Source: Boswellia sacra
Lineage: Eukaryota; Streptophyta; Magnoliopsida; Sapindales; Burseraceae
DNA length: 64,000 nucleotides
NCBI GenBank assembly: GCA_013180625.2
Contig: SNVD02002434.1
Coordinates: 682,001 to 746,000, forward strand
Direction: 5' to 3'
Below the pieces are notes generated by a model, which made no database searches, had not been told where the DNA came from, and saw only the letters and a program-made list of their open reading frames with translations. The position numbers were made by a program, and so were the translations under genes. Every line of letters begins with the position of its first letter. Positions within the stretch are counted from its first letter, which is position 1. Of this stretch, positions 1-11,814 are shown in pieces.

Positions 1-1
1 G

Positions 2-499
2 AGAAGCAATAGGAATCCAACTCCTAACAAAAAGCAAAATGCAAGCTCAGGCTCAGGCTCAGGTTCAGGCTCAAAAGCAGCCCCTGCTGCTTCCGTTAAT
101 AAACAAGACACAACTACTTCGAAAGCAGGTAAGAAGAAGAGTGAGGCATTAGATAAAAAGAAAAGCGTGGTGGATTTCTTGAAAAGAATAAAGAAAAACT
201 CTCCGGTGCAGACGAATAAGAGTACAATGAAGAAAGGTAAAGGTGGTGGTGAAGAACAGCAGAAAAGGAATAATAATAACAATAGTGGACAGAAAGATAA
301 AGGGAAAGAAAGGGCGTCGTGGAAAAATAGTTCCGAGAAAAAACAAGTAAACGAGGAGAGTACTGATAGTCCTTCTAGGAGAACTATTGGGAGGCCAGTG
401 AAGAAGACGGCGGAGGCAAGTGGAGGAAAGCGTGGGAGGGAAAGTGGTGAAAAGGAGATGGTGGTTGTGAAGCGCCAAAGTAAAAGGGCAAGGAGGTGA
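2..499 (+). CDS. 3' end of a lysine-rich basic protein gene (partial)
   Basis: An open frame enters from the left edge and stops at TGA 497-499, giving about 165 C-terminal residues. It is very low in complexity: a Ser-Gly repeat near the start, many Lys clusters, a poly-Asn run, and a basic tail ending KRQSKRARR. The stretch VVDFLKRIKKNSP is the only part that looks like folded sequence. A GRPVKK stretch resembles the core of an AT-hook, which would suggest a nuclear, nucleic-acid-binding protein, but that is inference only. I do not recognise the family. A possible GT donor near 129 need not be used, because the frame stays open through it. The gene converges on the minus-strand monooxygenase gene that ends at 989. 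Confidence 0.6.
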   Translation, partial: RSNRNPTPNKKQNASSGSGSGSGSKAAPAASVNKQDTTTSKAGKKKSEALDKKKSVVDFLKRIKKNSPVQTNKSTMKKGKGGGEEQQKRNNNNNSGQKDKGKERASWKNSSEKKQVNEESTDSPSRRTIGRPVKKTAEASGGKRGRESGEKEMVVVKRQSKRARR

Positions 500-988
500 A
501 TGCTTCATCTCCATCATCCTTGGCTTGTATATTTTATCTAATATTGTGTTCCTAATGGTAGAGCTAGCGTTAACACTAGCGAGTAGTGACAATGTAACAC
601 TGTATTATTACGCGATTATCTTTGTTCTTTTACATGTTTTTGTTCGACAACAAAATCTTAGGCCCGAAATTCGCGTTGCATGTAGATGTAGTACGCTGGC
701 CAATCCACTTCCAGTTTAATTTAATTTAATCTGCTGAAACGACTCATTCTCTACCTGCACAAAAAGCACCATAACATCAGTACATCACCGACTGACTTCC
801 TTTGATGAGAAACATTTGATAATTTCTCTAACCTGTGGACCTGCTATAATCCAGTTCATTAGCAAAGGCACAAATACTTGTAAAACTGCTCGTGCGACAT
901 AAAGTGCAGGAGTTTTTATCCTTAAAACAGTTGATTGATACTGCCCCTCGTCCCACCAACATCACCACCAACAAAGATAAGAGAAGAT
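500..988. other. Convergent intergenic region with two 3' UTRs
   Basis: This 489-bp stretch lies between the stop codons of two convergent genes. It should hold both 3' UTRs. No reading frame, repeat or RNA gene in it can be supported. Confidence 0.5.
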
Positions 989-3300
989 TCACAAAATGAA
1001 AATGAAAGGTTGATTGCAGAAGAATTTCAGGATCCTTACACTTCCAAATTCCAAGTATGGTTGGTAACCGGAAAGCATTTTTGAGGCCATTCTACTCGCT
1101 TCGTGCACTATACTGACTCGGAACCTTCTTTTCTTCTCATAACTATCCACAACCATTGACCATTTACAAATAAGTGATGCAGCATTCGTTCCAATAACAC
1201 TGGTTAACAACATGTAAATTTTATATTCGAAGTCTATAAAATTGTAAACTCAGAACCATCATATACTGAATTGCCTCATTTTTCTGAGGTTAGAATAGTT
1301 CCAATAACCTTTTTGTGGACCTAAAATATACCTTCTAAGGGCAGAGACAATTTCATCTGACACTGGAACATCTGAGCCTATTTTGGAAATCTTATTAAGC
1401 TCAAGGATTAGTTGGTAAGAATCCTGCATATGTATATATATATATATATAAATTATTGCCACAAAGTGATTTTTTTTCGAAGCAAGTATAAGAAAACCAA
1501 GGATTCCTATGCCATTAGAGACTGCAATTTTGTCATACCTCAATCGCCATGCAACCCCCTTGCCCAAGATTTGGCTGCATTGGATGCGCAGCATCACCAA
1601 CCAATGTAACACGCCCAATGCTCCACCTGGGGATCATGTCCCTATCGTATATATCTCTCTGCTGAATCATATCCTCTGTTGTTTCTGCAATTAAAGTTAA
1701 CACTTCATCACACCAGTGCCCAAACAATTCGACAAGCCTCTTCTTTTTACCTGCACAATGACTTACTGAAATAAATAACTTTTCCCAGATTATTAAGCAA
1801 ACAAAAAATCATGGTTTCACGAGCAACACACTTGCCTCCTGGAGGACTAATATGCATACGTGGTTCCTTATAGAAGGCATACCATTGCATCTTTCCATTT
1901 CCAACATCTGAAGCAACGAAGTACTGGTTCAATCCCATAAAAACTCTATATCTACAAACCAAGCAAGCAAAATAAGAAAATCGAGCCTTGCAGAATCTCT
2001 CATCTTGATGCAACTAAACATAACATACCCAACGGTATGAATATATGGTGGCACAAAATTGGTCACTCCACTGTAGCATGTATAGCCTGAGTATTTTGCT
2101 TCTTGCTTACCAAAGAGTATTGTACGAACCTTGTATTAATGCATTATGAAAACAATAATTATTGGAAGTTAAAAAGAGTAAGACAGAGTGAATTGCTGAC
2201 AGATCCACAGAGAATGGAGATCAACAAGGAGAAGAAGAGCCTACTTCTGACCATATTCCATCAGCCCCGACCAAAATATCACCATCATACTGCCGTCCAT
2301 CCTCAAGAATTACAATCACCTGATATTTTGTGCAAAATATTATATTGACTATAGTTGAATTATAAAGAGCTCTTTTAAATCAACATTAAACAATATTAAG
2401 GAACCTCAAACCTTGCCAGAGTCTTCCACGAAGTTGACAACTTTAGATTTGTTACTCAATATTTCAAAACCAACTGTGTCGACTAAAATGTCCTGCAGTT
2501 CCATCCTGCATATTGTTTGAGTGATGGGAAAGTCCTTCTTCAAAGCTGGAGTCAAAAGATCAAGCGTGGTGAACCTGAAGTAAGAAGAGTAAATGAGGGA
2601 TTCAGGCTGCACTGCAGTTTCTGCTTTCCATGTTCATTAGTAAAGATATTACTCCGCAATCGATTATCAGCTTGAGGAATAATATAGGATAAACAAAAAT
2701 CTGATTTGGTGCTTCGAACTAGAGTCCAGGCTTCCAAATAAAACAAACTGTAAGCAATTGGAATAAGCTCAGTGAAACCATCAACACTAAGAAGATTGAA
2801 GAGATTCATAAGGACAAGTGATTAAAGAAATATTATGTTGCTGTATTAAAGATTGAAGAGATTGATTGGTACCATTCACCGGAGATGCCATCTGCCAAGC
2901 CATTGATCCTATCACCAGTAACACAACCTGCTTCAATAATTCGCTTGGCAACATTTTCATCAATAGCTTGTAGCACCGCTAAAGCACAACTTGAGAGTTG
3001 AATAGGGCCACGGTGCCTACCCTCTCCTCTCACTGCATTCAAATCCCTCTCAAACACCTTTACATCATACCCTCTATTTTTTGCTGCCAATGCCAGGACT
3101 AGCCCCCCAATTCCTCCACCAGCAATCAATATCCTCAGCTTCTTCTCATCACCTTTCTCTTCATTTGAACTTAGACCATAGCTGCTTGTTTCATAGTTTA
3201 CAATACATCTTCTCATACTTAACTTTCTTGATGTAAAGTCAACTATTCTAACACTGTTCTGGTATCGATTGTATGCGTTAAGACACTGAAAAGATGCCAT
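989..3300 (-). CDS. Zeaxanthin-epoxidase-like FAD monooxygenase, short form without FHA domain
   Basis: Eight exons, read downwards: 3300-2873, 2574-2412, 2319-2245, 2129-2029, 1951-1836, 1750-1539, 1423-1332, 1142-989. The sum is 1341 nt, or 446 aa, with no internal stop. Residues 1-54 look like a plastid transit peptide. ILIAGGGIGG (57-66) is the FAD dinucleotide-binding GxGxxG motif, GADGIWSE is the mid-domain motif, and GDAAHPMQPNLGQGGCMAIE (346-365) is the second FAD/ribityl motif of the PHBH-type monooxygenase fold. Full zeaxanthin epoxidases are about 660 aa and end in an FHA domain; this protein stops soon after RSYEKKRRFRV and lacks it. Substrate is therefore uncertain: a xanthophyll or another hydrophobic compound. 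Intron 5 starts with GC (GCAAGT at 1835-1830), the only join that keeps frame. The start is the first Met of a long open exon. Confidence 0.88.
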
Positions 3301-4749
3301 TGTTTAGAAAAGACAGGTGATCTCAAAGGCCTGGTAGGTTGCTCTTTGTATTTAAGAACCAAGAGATTTCAACACCAACCAACACACCCTAAAAAAAAAA
3401 AATAAATAAATAAAAGAAGAGCATCGTCAAAAGCAGAAAATAAGACATAAAAGCAAAGAAAGCCCGTGTTTTTATCGGAATCAAACATTAGGTTAAAAAG
3501 ATGATCAAAAGAAAAAGTTGGTCATACCATTCATTCTTGGAAAGAGACAAGAAGGGAACAGAAACCTTTAACTTTTTTTTTCTATTATGTTCGTGGGCAC
3601 AAGATAACGATAGGATGCAGTGAATTTTGTGAAGGTGGAATTCTTCAATCATAGTCACAGTCATTTCATACATGTTCTTCTCCATTGACTGCAGATACCC
3701 ATGATGATCATTTGGAAGTGGAAAAGAAGGTCCATTAGTTTCACCATCTGCGTACCTTAATGGATGGTGCTGCTGGACAGTGTAAAATGCACTAGCGATC
3801 ATTTCCTCATTACTGTAAGAACAATTTTCCATTCCCAATCCAACCCAAGCGCATTTATTTTCTAAGTCTGAGCTCAAAAGGGTAGTATTAATTAGTTTAC
3901 TGAAATTTACCAGCTTGAAATATAATATAATTTTGCTTAGTAGCAGTGCAGGAGCACTGGAGCAAGAAGGTGCTAGGCCTAGGCACGGCACTAGTCTGGC
4001 TGATCGTGATCTCTAACTAGGCGTCCAAAGTGGACCCAGTTCGTGAACTGAAATTGATATCCACTTTCAACAAAACCAAAGAAGAATGTACAACTCGGCT
4101 TGGCAACTTCAACTCCTAGTTCCAAATTCATTGCATTAGTACTGTGCAGCGGAGGCACATCCAATTGATCAGAAGCAAAAGAAACGGATCGGATCGGTGG
4201 AGGTGGAGGTGGCAAAAGTGAAATATTCCAGAAGTTGCAAATTATCCCACGTTTTCACATGCTTTCCACAATTATATCTACCGAGAAAGATTAATATAGG
4301 CAGTTGAGGAAAGCAAAGGGGAGAGAAGTAGGACAGAGGCATATGCAATGCTACACAACAAATAAAGCCAGCAATAAAACAAAATTTTATACATGATCAC
4401 AACAGATTTATCACTACTAATAATGTTACACAAGCACGAACCTTTCTAAAAGTGACATTTTTAATCATTAACAAAGAAATTAGCACTCAGCTACCATAAC
4501 TGATTCCCATCTTACAGTTATACCTATCATTAGCCACATAGCCCTGAGATATCCCATGCGCCAGGGACATAAAATTAGAAAACGACATTATACAAGAAAT
4601 TGACCTAGAAATCAGATGTGTCTATCTTCAACATCTTCTCAAAGATCTCTCTCTAACCATCTTATTGCGCTCTACGTATTCTCCTCTACCACCCATCTCA
4701 TCACCCCAATTATAAAGCCATGCTGCTGCCTACCAACATCAATCTTCCA
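3301..4749. other. Upstream region of the monooxygenase gene and 3' flank of EMSY-LIKE
   Basis: The part next to 3300 should carry the promoter and 5' UTR of the monooxygenase gene. The part below 4749 (about 4380-4749) should be the EMSY-LIKE 3' UTR. Two adjoining minus-strand open frames (3991-3488 and 4215-3991) are not recognised as any family; see findings. Confidence 0.4.
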
Positions 4750-7700
4750 TCATTCTCCCATTGATTGGCCGCGTGAGAACTGATGGCCACCCTCATCTGT
4801 TTTAAACAAGGCAAAGGACCAACATGAGACTATCAGCATAATTTGATAAATTTTTGTAATTATAGGATCACAGCCATTATAAAGGACCAATCATATAAAA
4901 TAAAAACATTGGCATCTTTAGGAACGACATAAGTAACAAAAGAAATTTCAAGAGAGAACAAGGTCAAAGCAGGCACTTCCAAATCTATTAAAATTTCCAC
5001 AAAAGTACTCTTTAACTTCTGATAAAATCTTAAAGCAAGCATGCACCCTTCAACCTCTTTAATAAATATTAAGACATTGCATTGGAATAAAGAAGTATGT
5101 GCAAAACTATGGTCAATAAAATAGTTGATTATGTGCTCAAATACAACAAAATGTTTATTTTTTTGGTATTTTGTTCACTCCATTTCATGACTTCATCTCG
5201 ACCACTGCTGGTATTCAGGGCCGTTCTGTCCAATCTACTGTTTAGTAGAAGAGATTACTTCCTTTCAAAGTGCAAACTTAACGACAAGTAGCAGCAACTG
5301 AAGTTATGAAAATGACCATACAATTAAATTAGGCCCTTATAAAATTGACACTTCCACAATTAGGCAGGTACTGTAGGCTCTTAAGAATGATGCAAAAAAG
5401 GAAACGGAAGTACCGCTTTCACCATCAGAGATATCAGCAAGCTTTGCGATTGCATCAATAAGCGCTTGTTCTTGCTCCTGAATTATGAAAAATTATTAGA
5501 TCATTGAAGCAAAAAGACTGCAAGGAACAATTACAGGAAAAAGTTACATGGTTCCTTTGCTAACCTTTAAAACTTTCTTTGCTTTCTCAACCTCAATTGG
5601 ATCAGGATGATTTGAACCAAAGACCCTCTCGACCTTCCAAATTCAATAGAAGGTAAGAAAAAAATATAAGAAATCAACAAATTAACAATCCTAGATACGG
5701 ATTAACCTATTTCAACTTACCTCCTTAATCAAACTAGCAGTGTGACGAATTTGTATATCATCTGTTCCCTTCTTTCCAATTCCATTCTGCAATGGCATAA
5801 AATCTTTCCTCGAACCCTTTGGCACACCTCTACCTCTTCCGGCACCTGGAACACCATCACGACCTACAGACCTATTCACCCCATGAGCTGATCCACCATA
5901 ACCTCCTCGATGAGAGATTCCAGGATCGTCACCTTCCCATTGTATATCCTCAGGAGAGATCTGCAGTAGATGATGAGAACAATGTGTAATCAGAATGCTA
6001 ATAAAAGTAATATATTATGGGCAATGCTAGATATACAAAGTCTTGTTTCCAAAGTTTGTATACAAAATAATGTGGCATCATTCATTTTGTGCTATATTAC
6101 ACATAAATATTTATTATTTTGATTTTCATACATTCACCTTACCACTAACTTGATGATACATCACTTTGTGTATGTAGTATTACTCATATATTATTTCCAA
6201 AAGATAATTACTAAACCTCCAAATAATACTCATGTTTTTGAAACTCTGACCAGTTACTGAAAATACCAGAAAACATATATATCTGTTTTTGAAACATGGT
6301 TGATTTAAAAACAGTGTTCAACAGGTTTCAGTTGAGAAAACAAAAACCTGGTTTCAAGTTGAGAAAACCAAGGATATGCTAAATTGCTTGTTTTGCAATA
6401 CCCAGAAATCCCTTGATTTTTGGCTTGTTCACCAAGTTCTAATCAAAATTTTACTTCCAAACTTTACCACTTTGGTGGCTGAGACACTTCTGGAATATAT
6501 ATTCCAAGTAGGTAACCCCAATAGATTTGCAACCTTGGCCTAAGGTAGAAAACAAGGACTTTTTGGCTAAAGTAAGCATCAACTAGTCACAAGTATTTTT
6601 GTCTCCATAGAAGAAACAGTCCTGGTGATCATGACTACGTAACAAAAACAGTGAACAGAAAGAATTAGCGGAAGCCAAACAAACACAAATTAGTTCCAAT
6701 CACAGTACAATATAACTACCTTAGAACTCAACTCATAGACAAAACACCAGGTGCTCCTAGCTAACTCATTACATCCATTCTTGAATCACAACATAGATAT
6801 ACTAAAATCTATAATGTTTTGAAGTCTTAAATTTTCCTAAGTACTAGCAGATGCATGGCAATCAAACTATCATCACCAAATATAGCCTGATTTATCAATA
6901 TGGGAGATATTTACTTCTTAATTTAAGTTGCTCGACTAATTTACTTGTTACTGATTCCACTAGAAAAGCAATATTATGCTTGTTTGGACTGGAACAATCC
7001 AGTATGGACTACTACTGTCCCAAGCCATTTATGATGTTCAAGTACCAGCACAAACAAAGACCTAAATTAGACTTATTATATACAACCTATTGGATATTTG
7101 TTCTCAAGAAAAATATTTTAACAGGTAAAAAGTGAAGCCTCAGAAAATTCAAGTATATCTGTAATATATATTAACAAATTAAAGCTTCTTGCAAGAATAG
7201 TTGAAAAGGCCAGATTTCTTTGGAGCACAATACACATAACAATTAGACAATAAACAGCACTCTAGGCCTTCGAACAAAGCGCCAGGTGTACCTCTGAGAG
7301 ATTAACCCATTCCCAGGTTTCATTTGTAGTACCAATATCATAAACAAGCGCATGTCGTCCCTACCAAAGATTAGCGGAAAAATCAGCTACAAACCCACAA
7401 CAGATCTAATTGCATTTGTTATCAGAAGCGAAGGATACCTCTACAGGATTATAGTCAGTTATTACAGCTTCATAGAAGTTATTGTCATCAGGCCATCGGG
7501 TCCTAACTCTCTTACCAATCAATGGATCAAATGTTGCTCCTTCAGTTGGTTCATTCACAAGGGCAGCACCTGAAGATCCCCTATTAGCAACTTGACCCCT
7601 TCCAGCCGGCCCAGATGAAGGGTATTGCATTGACTTCATTGTGGATACACCAGAAAGACCCTATTGAAACAAAAAAAAGAAACATAAGTAAACCATATGG

Positions 7701-9434
7701 TATGTTTCATTTCATTTTTTCTTTTTCAATTTTAAACTCACAGGTTTATTCTTCTTGCCCTTTGATCCTGTTACAGGTGCTCGTTTTGCGACTGATGAAG
7801 TTGGCGGGTGAGATCCAGTCACTGCTTGCGGGTGAAATGATGGTGATGGCCCGCCAAAAGACTGAGAGGGTACCGACTGGTTTATTTTCTGTCTCTTATG
7901 AGACGCAGAGACCGTTGGACTAGGTACTGGATCATGAACAGCTTGAGTAATATTGTGCATGCCAGGCTGAAGCCCACCCGCCTGTCTCCACTCCCTAATA
8001 GCATTTTGATCACAGGACCCATCAATACACAAAAAGATACTAAAGCTTGCAAAAATCAGAAAAATAACAGCTTAAATGAACAATATTTGATCCCGAATTC
8101 TATAGGACCTTATTCTTCGAATCATGTCATCAGCATTAACCCTGCCTAGAAGCTCTCGGTGCTCCTCATTTGATAATCTCAACTCTTTTCTTAGTTCTGT
8201 TATCAAACTTTCTTTCTCCTGAAGAAAATGCATTTCATGTAGCAGTCATTTAAACCTGATAAAACAAATTTAGGGTTATTACATTCATGAAACAAAAAGA
8301 CAGTAGTACCCAAGTAATGGCATCAGCTTGAGCTTTAAAGGCTCTCAGAACTGAACTGTATGCTTCTTGCTCAAGTTGATGAATTTGAGTCTCCATATCA
8401 GTGTCACCAAACATCCTAGGATATGGGACAGAACCTACAGGAGGTCTTCCATTCCCTGCAACACGCCCCCCTCTAGGGATTCTATTCTGATGTGATGGAG
8501 GAAGGTCATCATCAGTTCCTGCAATAATTTCAGAGTGAATACACTTTAATGACACAACAAAAGAACATGTAGATTTAACACGGTATCAAATTTTAGAAAA
8601 AGATATGATCATAGGCAGTAAAATGTAAACAAATAAAAAAACTTTTCATGTGGGTCAACTCATACCCAATCGGTTTGCTTTTCTCGAGAAAAAAATTGAA
8701 AGACTCGGCTCTCTTGCCCTATGGAGCGTAGGACAAGGAATAATCTAAAGTCCAAACATTATTATTCACTGGAATCAAAGGGTAATCTCAATGACAAGAT
8801 GAGTTGTTTGAGCGCTTTCTAGACCATAAACTGCTTCAAACTAACAATGATACACTCTAAAGTTGAAAATTTTAAATCTTAAACTATTCATAAGCAATCA
8901 AAATACTAGTACTCAGGATAAAAATATCCAATGATTTTATAAAAAATCACAAACTAACAACCTGGAAGTAAATATCTGTTATTACAAGTTGAAAAATAAA
9001 TTTGAATTGTATCCTAAATCATAAATTAAGATGTTTGATCTCTCTCCACACTGAAAATTGCTTGAAAATCGTAATATCCAATAAAAGATTGAGCCTTTCA
9101 ACAGCAAGAAAAAAAAACCCGTAATAACCCAAATTGGCAGCAGTTCAAAACCCTAAAATTCAATAACTGTGAATACCCAATTACAACCGGAAATCAGAAG
9201 TTACAGCTCAAAAAGCCTTAATTTGGCCCAAATGAACGAGTATAAACTGATAAATTTATTAAAATTTGAAAAGAAAAACTCAAAAACAATTTAAAGGAAA
9301 AGAAAACCCTAATAGAACAAACAAATTGAGTAAAGAAGTAAAAATTAAAAGAAGAAAAAGAAGAAAGGGAAAGGGGGAAAAGAATGGATGTTGAGAGTGA
9401 ACTGACCACTGCTGTCGTAGGGTTCGTAGTCCAT
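4750..9434 (-). CDS. EML: EMSY-LIKE protein (ENT plus Agenet/Tudor domains), chromatin reader
   Basis: Ten exons, read downwards: 9434-9407, 8518-8310, 8218-8109, 7994-7742, 7660-7439, 7360-7292, 5960-5721, 5633-5565, 5477-5414, 4796-4750. Total 1311 nt, 436 aa, all GT-AG. The ENT domain spans about residues 51-120 ([20 protein letters not shown] ... RIREWRQ). A Ser/Pro-rich linker follows. The Agenet/Tudor domain covers about 245-305 ([38 protein letters not shown]). A conserved tail runs [20 protein letters not shown] to [17 protein letters not shown] and an acidic end. In Arabidopsis, EML proteins are nuclear histone readers acting in immunity and development; the same role here is inferred. 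The tiny first exon carries [10 protein letters not shown], typical of the family. Intron 6 (1331 nt) is large and holds a candidate MITE. Confidence 0.92.
6019..6185. repeat. Candidate MITE in EMSY-LIKE intron 6
   Basis: The left end GGGCAATGCTAGATATACAA and the reverse complement of the right end, GAGTAATACTACATACACAA, form imperfect terminal inverted repeats around about 130 bp of AT-rich DNA. No coding capacity. No clear target-site duplication was fixed by eye. Confidence 0.4.
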
Positions 9435-11814
9435 AGCCAGCTTTAGAGGGAAGAATAGAGGTCTTGAATGCCGAAACCGAAGAAGGAAAAGTAAAGGAAT
9501 TGATAGGGGAGAATGTTGAATCCAATGGAAGGAGGAAGGCGGACAAGAAGCTGGAAGTGTATGAAATTTGAGGGAGAGGGAGGAGGCTGCTCAGATTTTG
9601 TGTTGTTGCTTGCTATCCATCACCTGACTGAGTAAGGCCCAACCAAAACCAAGGAGGCTCACCGCTCAGGCTCAGTCTCAGACTCAGACTCAGAAAGAGA
9701 CTGGGGGATTATGTTATTTTTTTATTATGAATTTTCTCTTTTCTTAATTTCTTCAGATTTTTCTTTTTTTGTATTTTTTTTTTAAAGTTATTACTAAATT
9801 GAAGTGTTGAGTTTTAACTTTGTGCTGGTTTGAAGGTCCGCTTCTTTCATCTATTTGCTTATTTATTTCAGTTGATTTTGGGCTTTCAACTGGACTGAGA
9901 AGTTGGGTTGGGCATTGGGTTTCAACTGCTTACACACCATGGAGCCCATCACTTGGTGATATTCAAGCCTTAATTCTTCCCTTCCCATCCACTCCCATTG
10001 TTGTGCACAAATGTCAGTCATCCATTTTTTAAATGCATATATAGTTGAGAAAGTATAAACTATATCCATTATATTTATACCATTATTATATATATATATA
10101 TATATATGTATCTATGTATGTATGTATGCATATATATTATGATAAGTTATCAGCAAAGTAAAATTTGTGTATCAATTTAGATATTTGTATGAATGAACGT
10201 CCATGTAGGTTTTGATGAAAGTGCATGATCAATCAATGTTGATGACGTAGGTATATTACTAATAGAGTTATTTAATTAATTACAATAACAACGGTTGGGT
10301 TCATGTGAATATCAAGTACACGTGACATATTAATTTGACATCTTATAAGAAAAGATTTGGTTTATAGCGCGTTTGTTTGAATTTCTTTATTGGCCAAAGA
10401 ATTGTTTTTAATGTGAAAAGCTCTTTTAATTTTATTTTGTGTTATTTGGTTGCTATTTAAAATGAGCTTTTGAAAGATTAAAAAAGTTATTTTATGTATT
10501 CTAGAAGAAGTCTAAAATTTAAGTTTTTGACAAAAGCTCTTTTTAAGATTTTTTAAAGTTTTAAAATATCAAAAATACCCTTATTTAATTTTAAATATTT
10601 AATTTTATTCTTTCTTTATATCAAAACTCTATTTTAGTAATTTAATTATAATATGTTTTTCTATATCTATCTCATCAGATAATCAATAACTTTTTTTATA
10701 AAAGCTTTATTTTTAGAAGCTTTACTCCAAAAAGTTTCACTTTAATAAGTTCTATTTGAAGAAGCGGAAACAAACGGGCTCTTAATTTGATTAACCAAAG
10801 TGTCAAAGTGTTCCTACTATTAAAAAAATTCATGTTCACTTTGTTGGCTAATATACAACTCCTTTGAATTAGGAGAATCACAACAAAATTAGGATAACTT
10901 GTAGGATTCCTTATTTTCTAGGAATTCAATATTGGACATGATCCTATATCTCATTAGGATAGCATATTATCCAGTTCACGTTAGGAGAACATATGTTTAT
11001 ATGCTATTCCTAATTAATGATATTTTCAAAGAAGGATTTAAGTCCTGAAGGAAACAAAGTACTACTGAAGGGGAACATATATATAGCTGTACATACAACT
11101 TTAAAGGTGGCGCATTCAACTAAAGTAAGAGCAAAGTGTGCAAAGGTGTATTTGTTCTGTGTTAGGTCATCTTTTTTAAGCTTTAAGGAGTTTACAGATC
11201 GTGTAAGTTTGAGTGACTACATGAGTCTGCATTAATTTGACACATTTATGCTAAGAGAGCAGCGATCGACTAGATACTAAGATTAGAGGGAGTCTAATAT
11301 AAGTCATTGAGTCTATAAAACCAAAATAATATAGTGGATTGCAACATTTATTACCTGTGAATATAAGTTCTTATAATCAAATCACGTAAAGTCTCTATAT
11401 TGATTTAATTTATAGTTTTCTGTTATAATTTACGTAACAATCCATGAACTTTTAAAGCTCGTAAGAACGTTAAAGGATAGTTGTCATTAATGTAAGATTT
11501 GACTTAATTCCATTTCTTCCAAATGGACATGTGCAATATTGTTTCATCTGCTTTCTTCAAACACCCGTAACACAAACTAACATGCTTGCTTGTAAAGAAG
11601 CAAAAAGAATGGACTGCTGCTGTTGGGGGACTAATTAATATTAGTCTTTATCAGTGTTTGATAAAATTAATAAACTTGTAATCGTCTCTGAAACAGGCAA
11701 AGATTTTACCACGTGATCTCTAATATATAACAAGTAGCAAACTGTATTGGAAGAGCAATGGGTATCCTTGAAATCCTTTCCACGCTGGTGGCAGTGGCAC
11801 ATACATCTTTAAAG
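9435..11814. other. EMSY-LIKE promoter side and intergenic DNA
   Basis: The EMSY-LIKE 5' UTR and promoter should lie just above 9434. A short imperfect repeat (CTCAGA/CTCAGG) is at 9665-9695, and TA/TATG microsatellites at about 10083-10140. The rest is AT-rich with no supported gene apart from the candidate MITE listed separately. The last part, 11640-11814, is the 3' flank of the MYB-CC gene. Confidence 0.5.
10364..10782. repeat. Candidate MITE (about 420 bp)
   Basis: The left end AGCGCGTTTGTTTGAA and the reverse complement of the right end, GAGCCCGTTTGTTTCC, make a terminal inverted repeat of about 15 bp. The interior is AT-rich and non-coding. Target-site duplications could not be recognised, so superfamily and exact ends are open. 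Confidence 0.4.

Noticed and set aside
167..499. Complete 110-residue gene starting at 167
   Set aside because: The frame is open to the left edge of the window and position 167 is a GTG, so this is the end of a longer coding region.
6851..7135. 94-residue plus-strand frame
   Set aside because: It lies in intron 6 of the EMSY-LIKE gene, antisense, with no family features.
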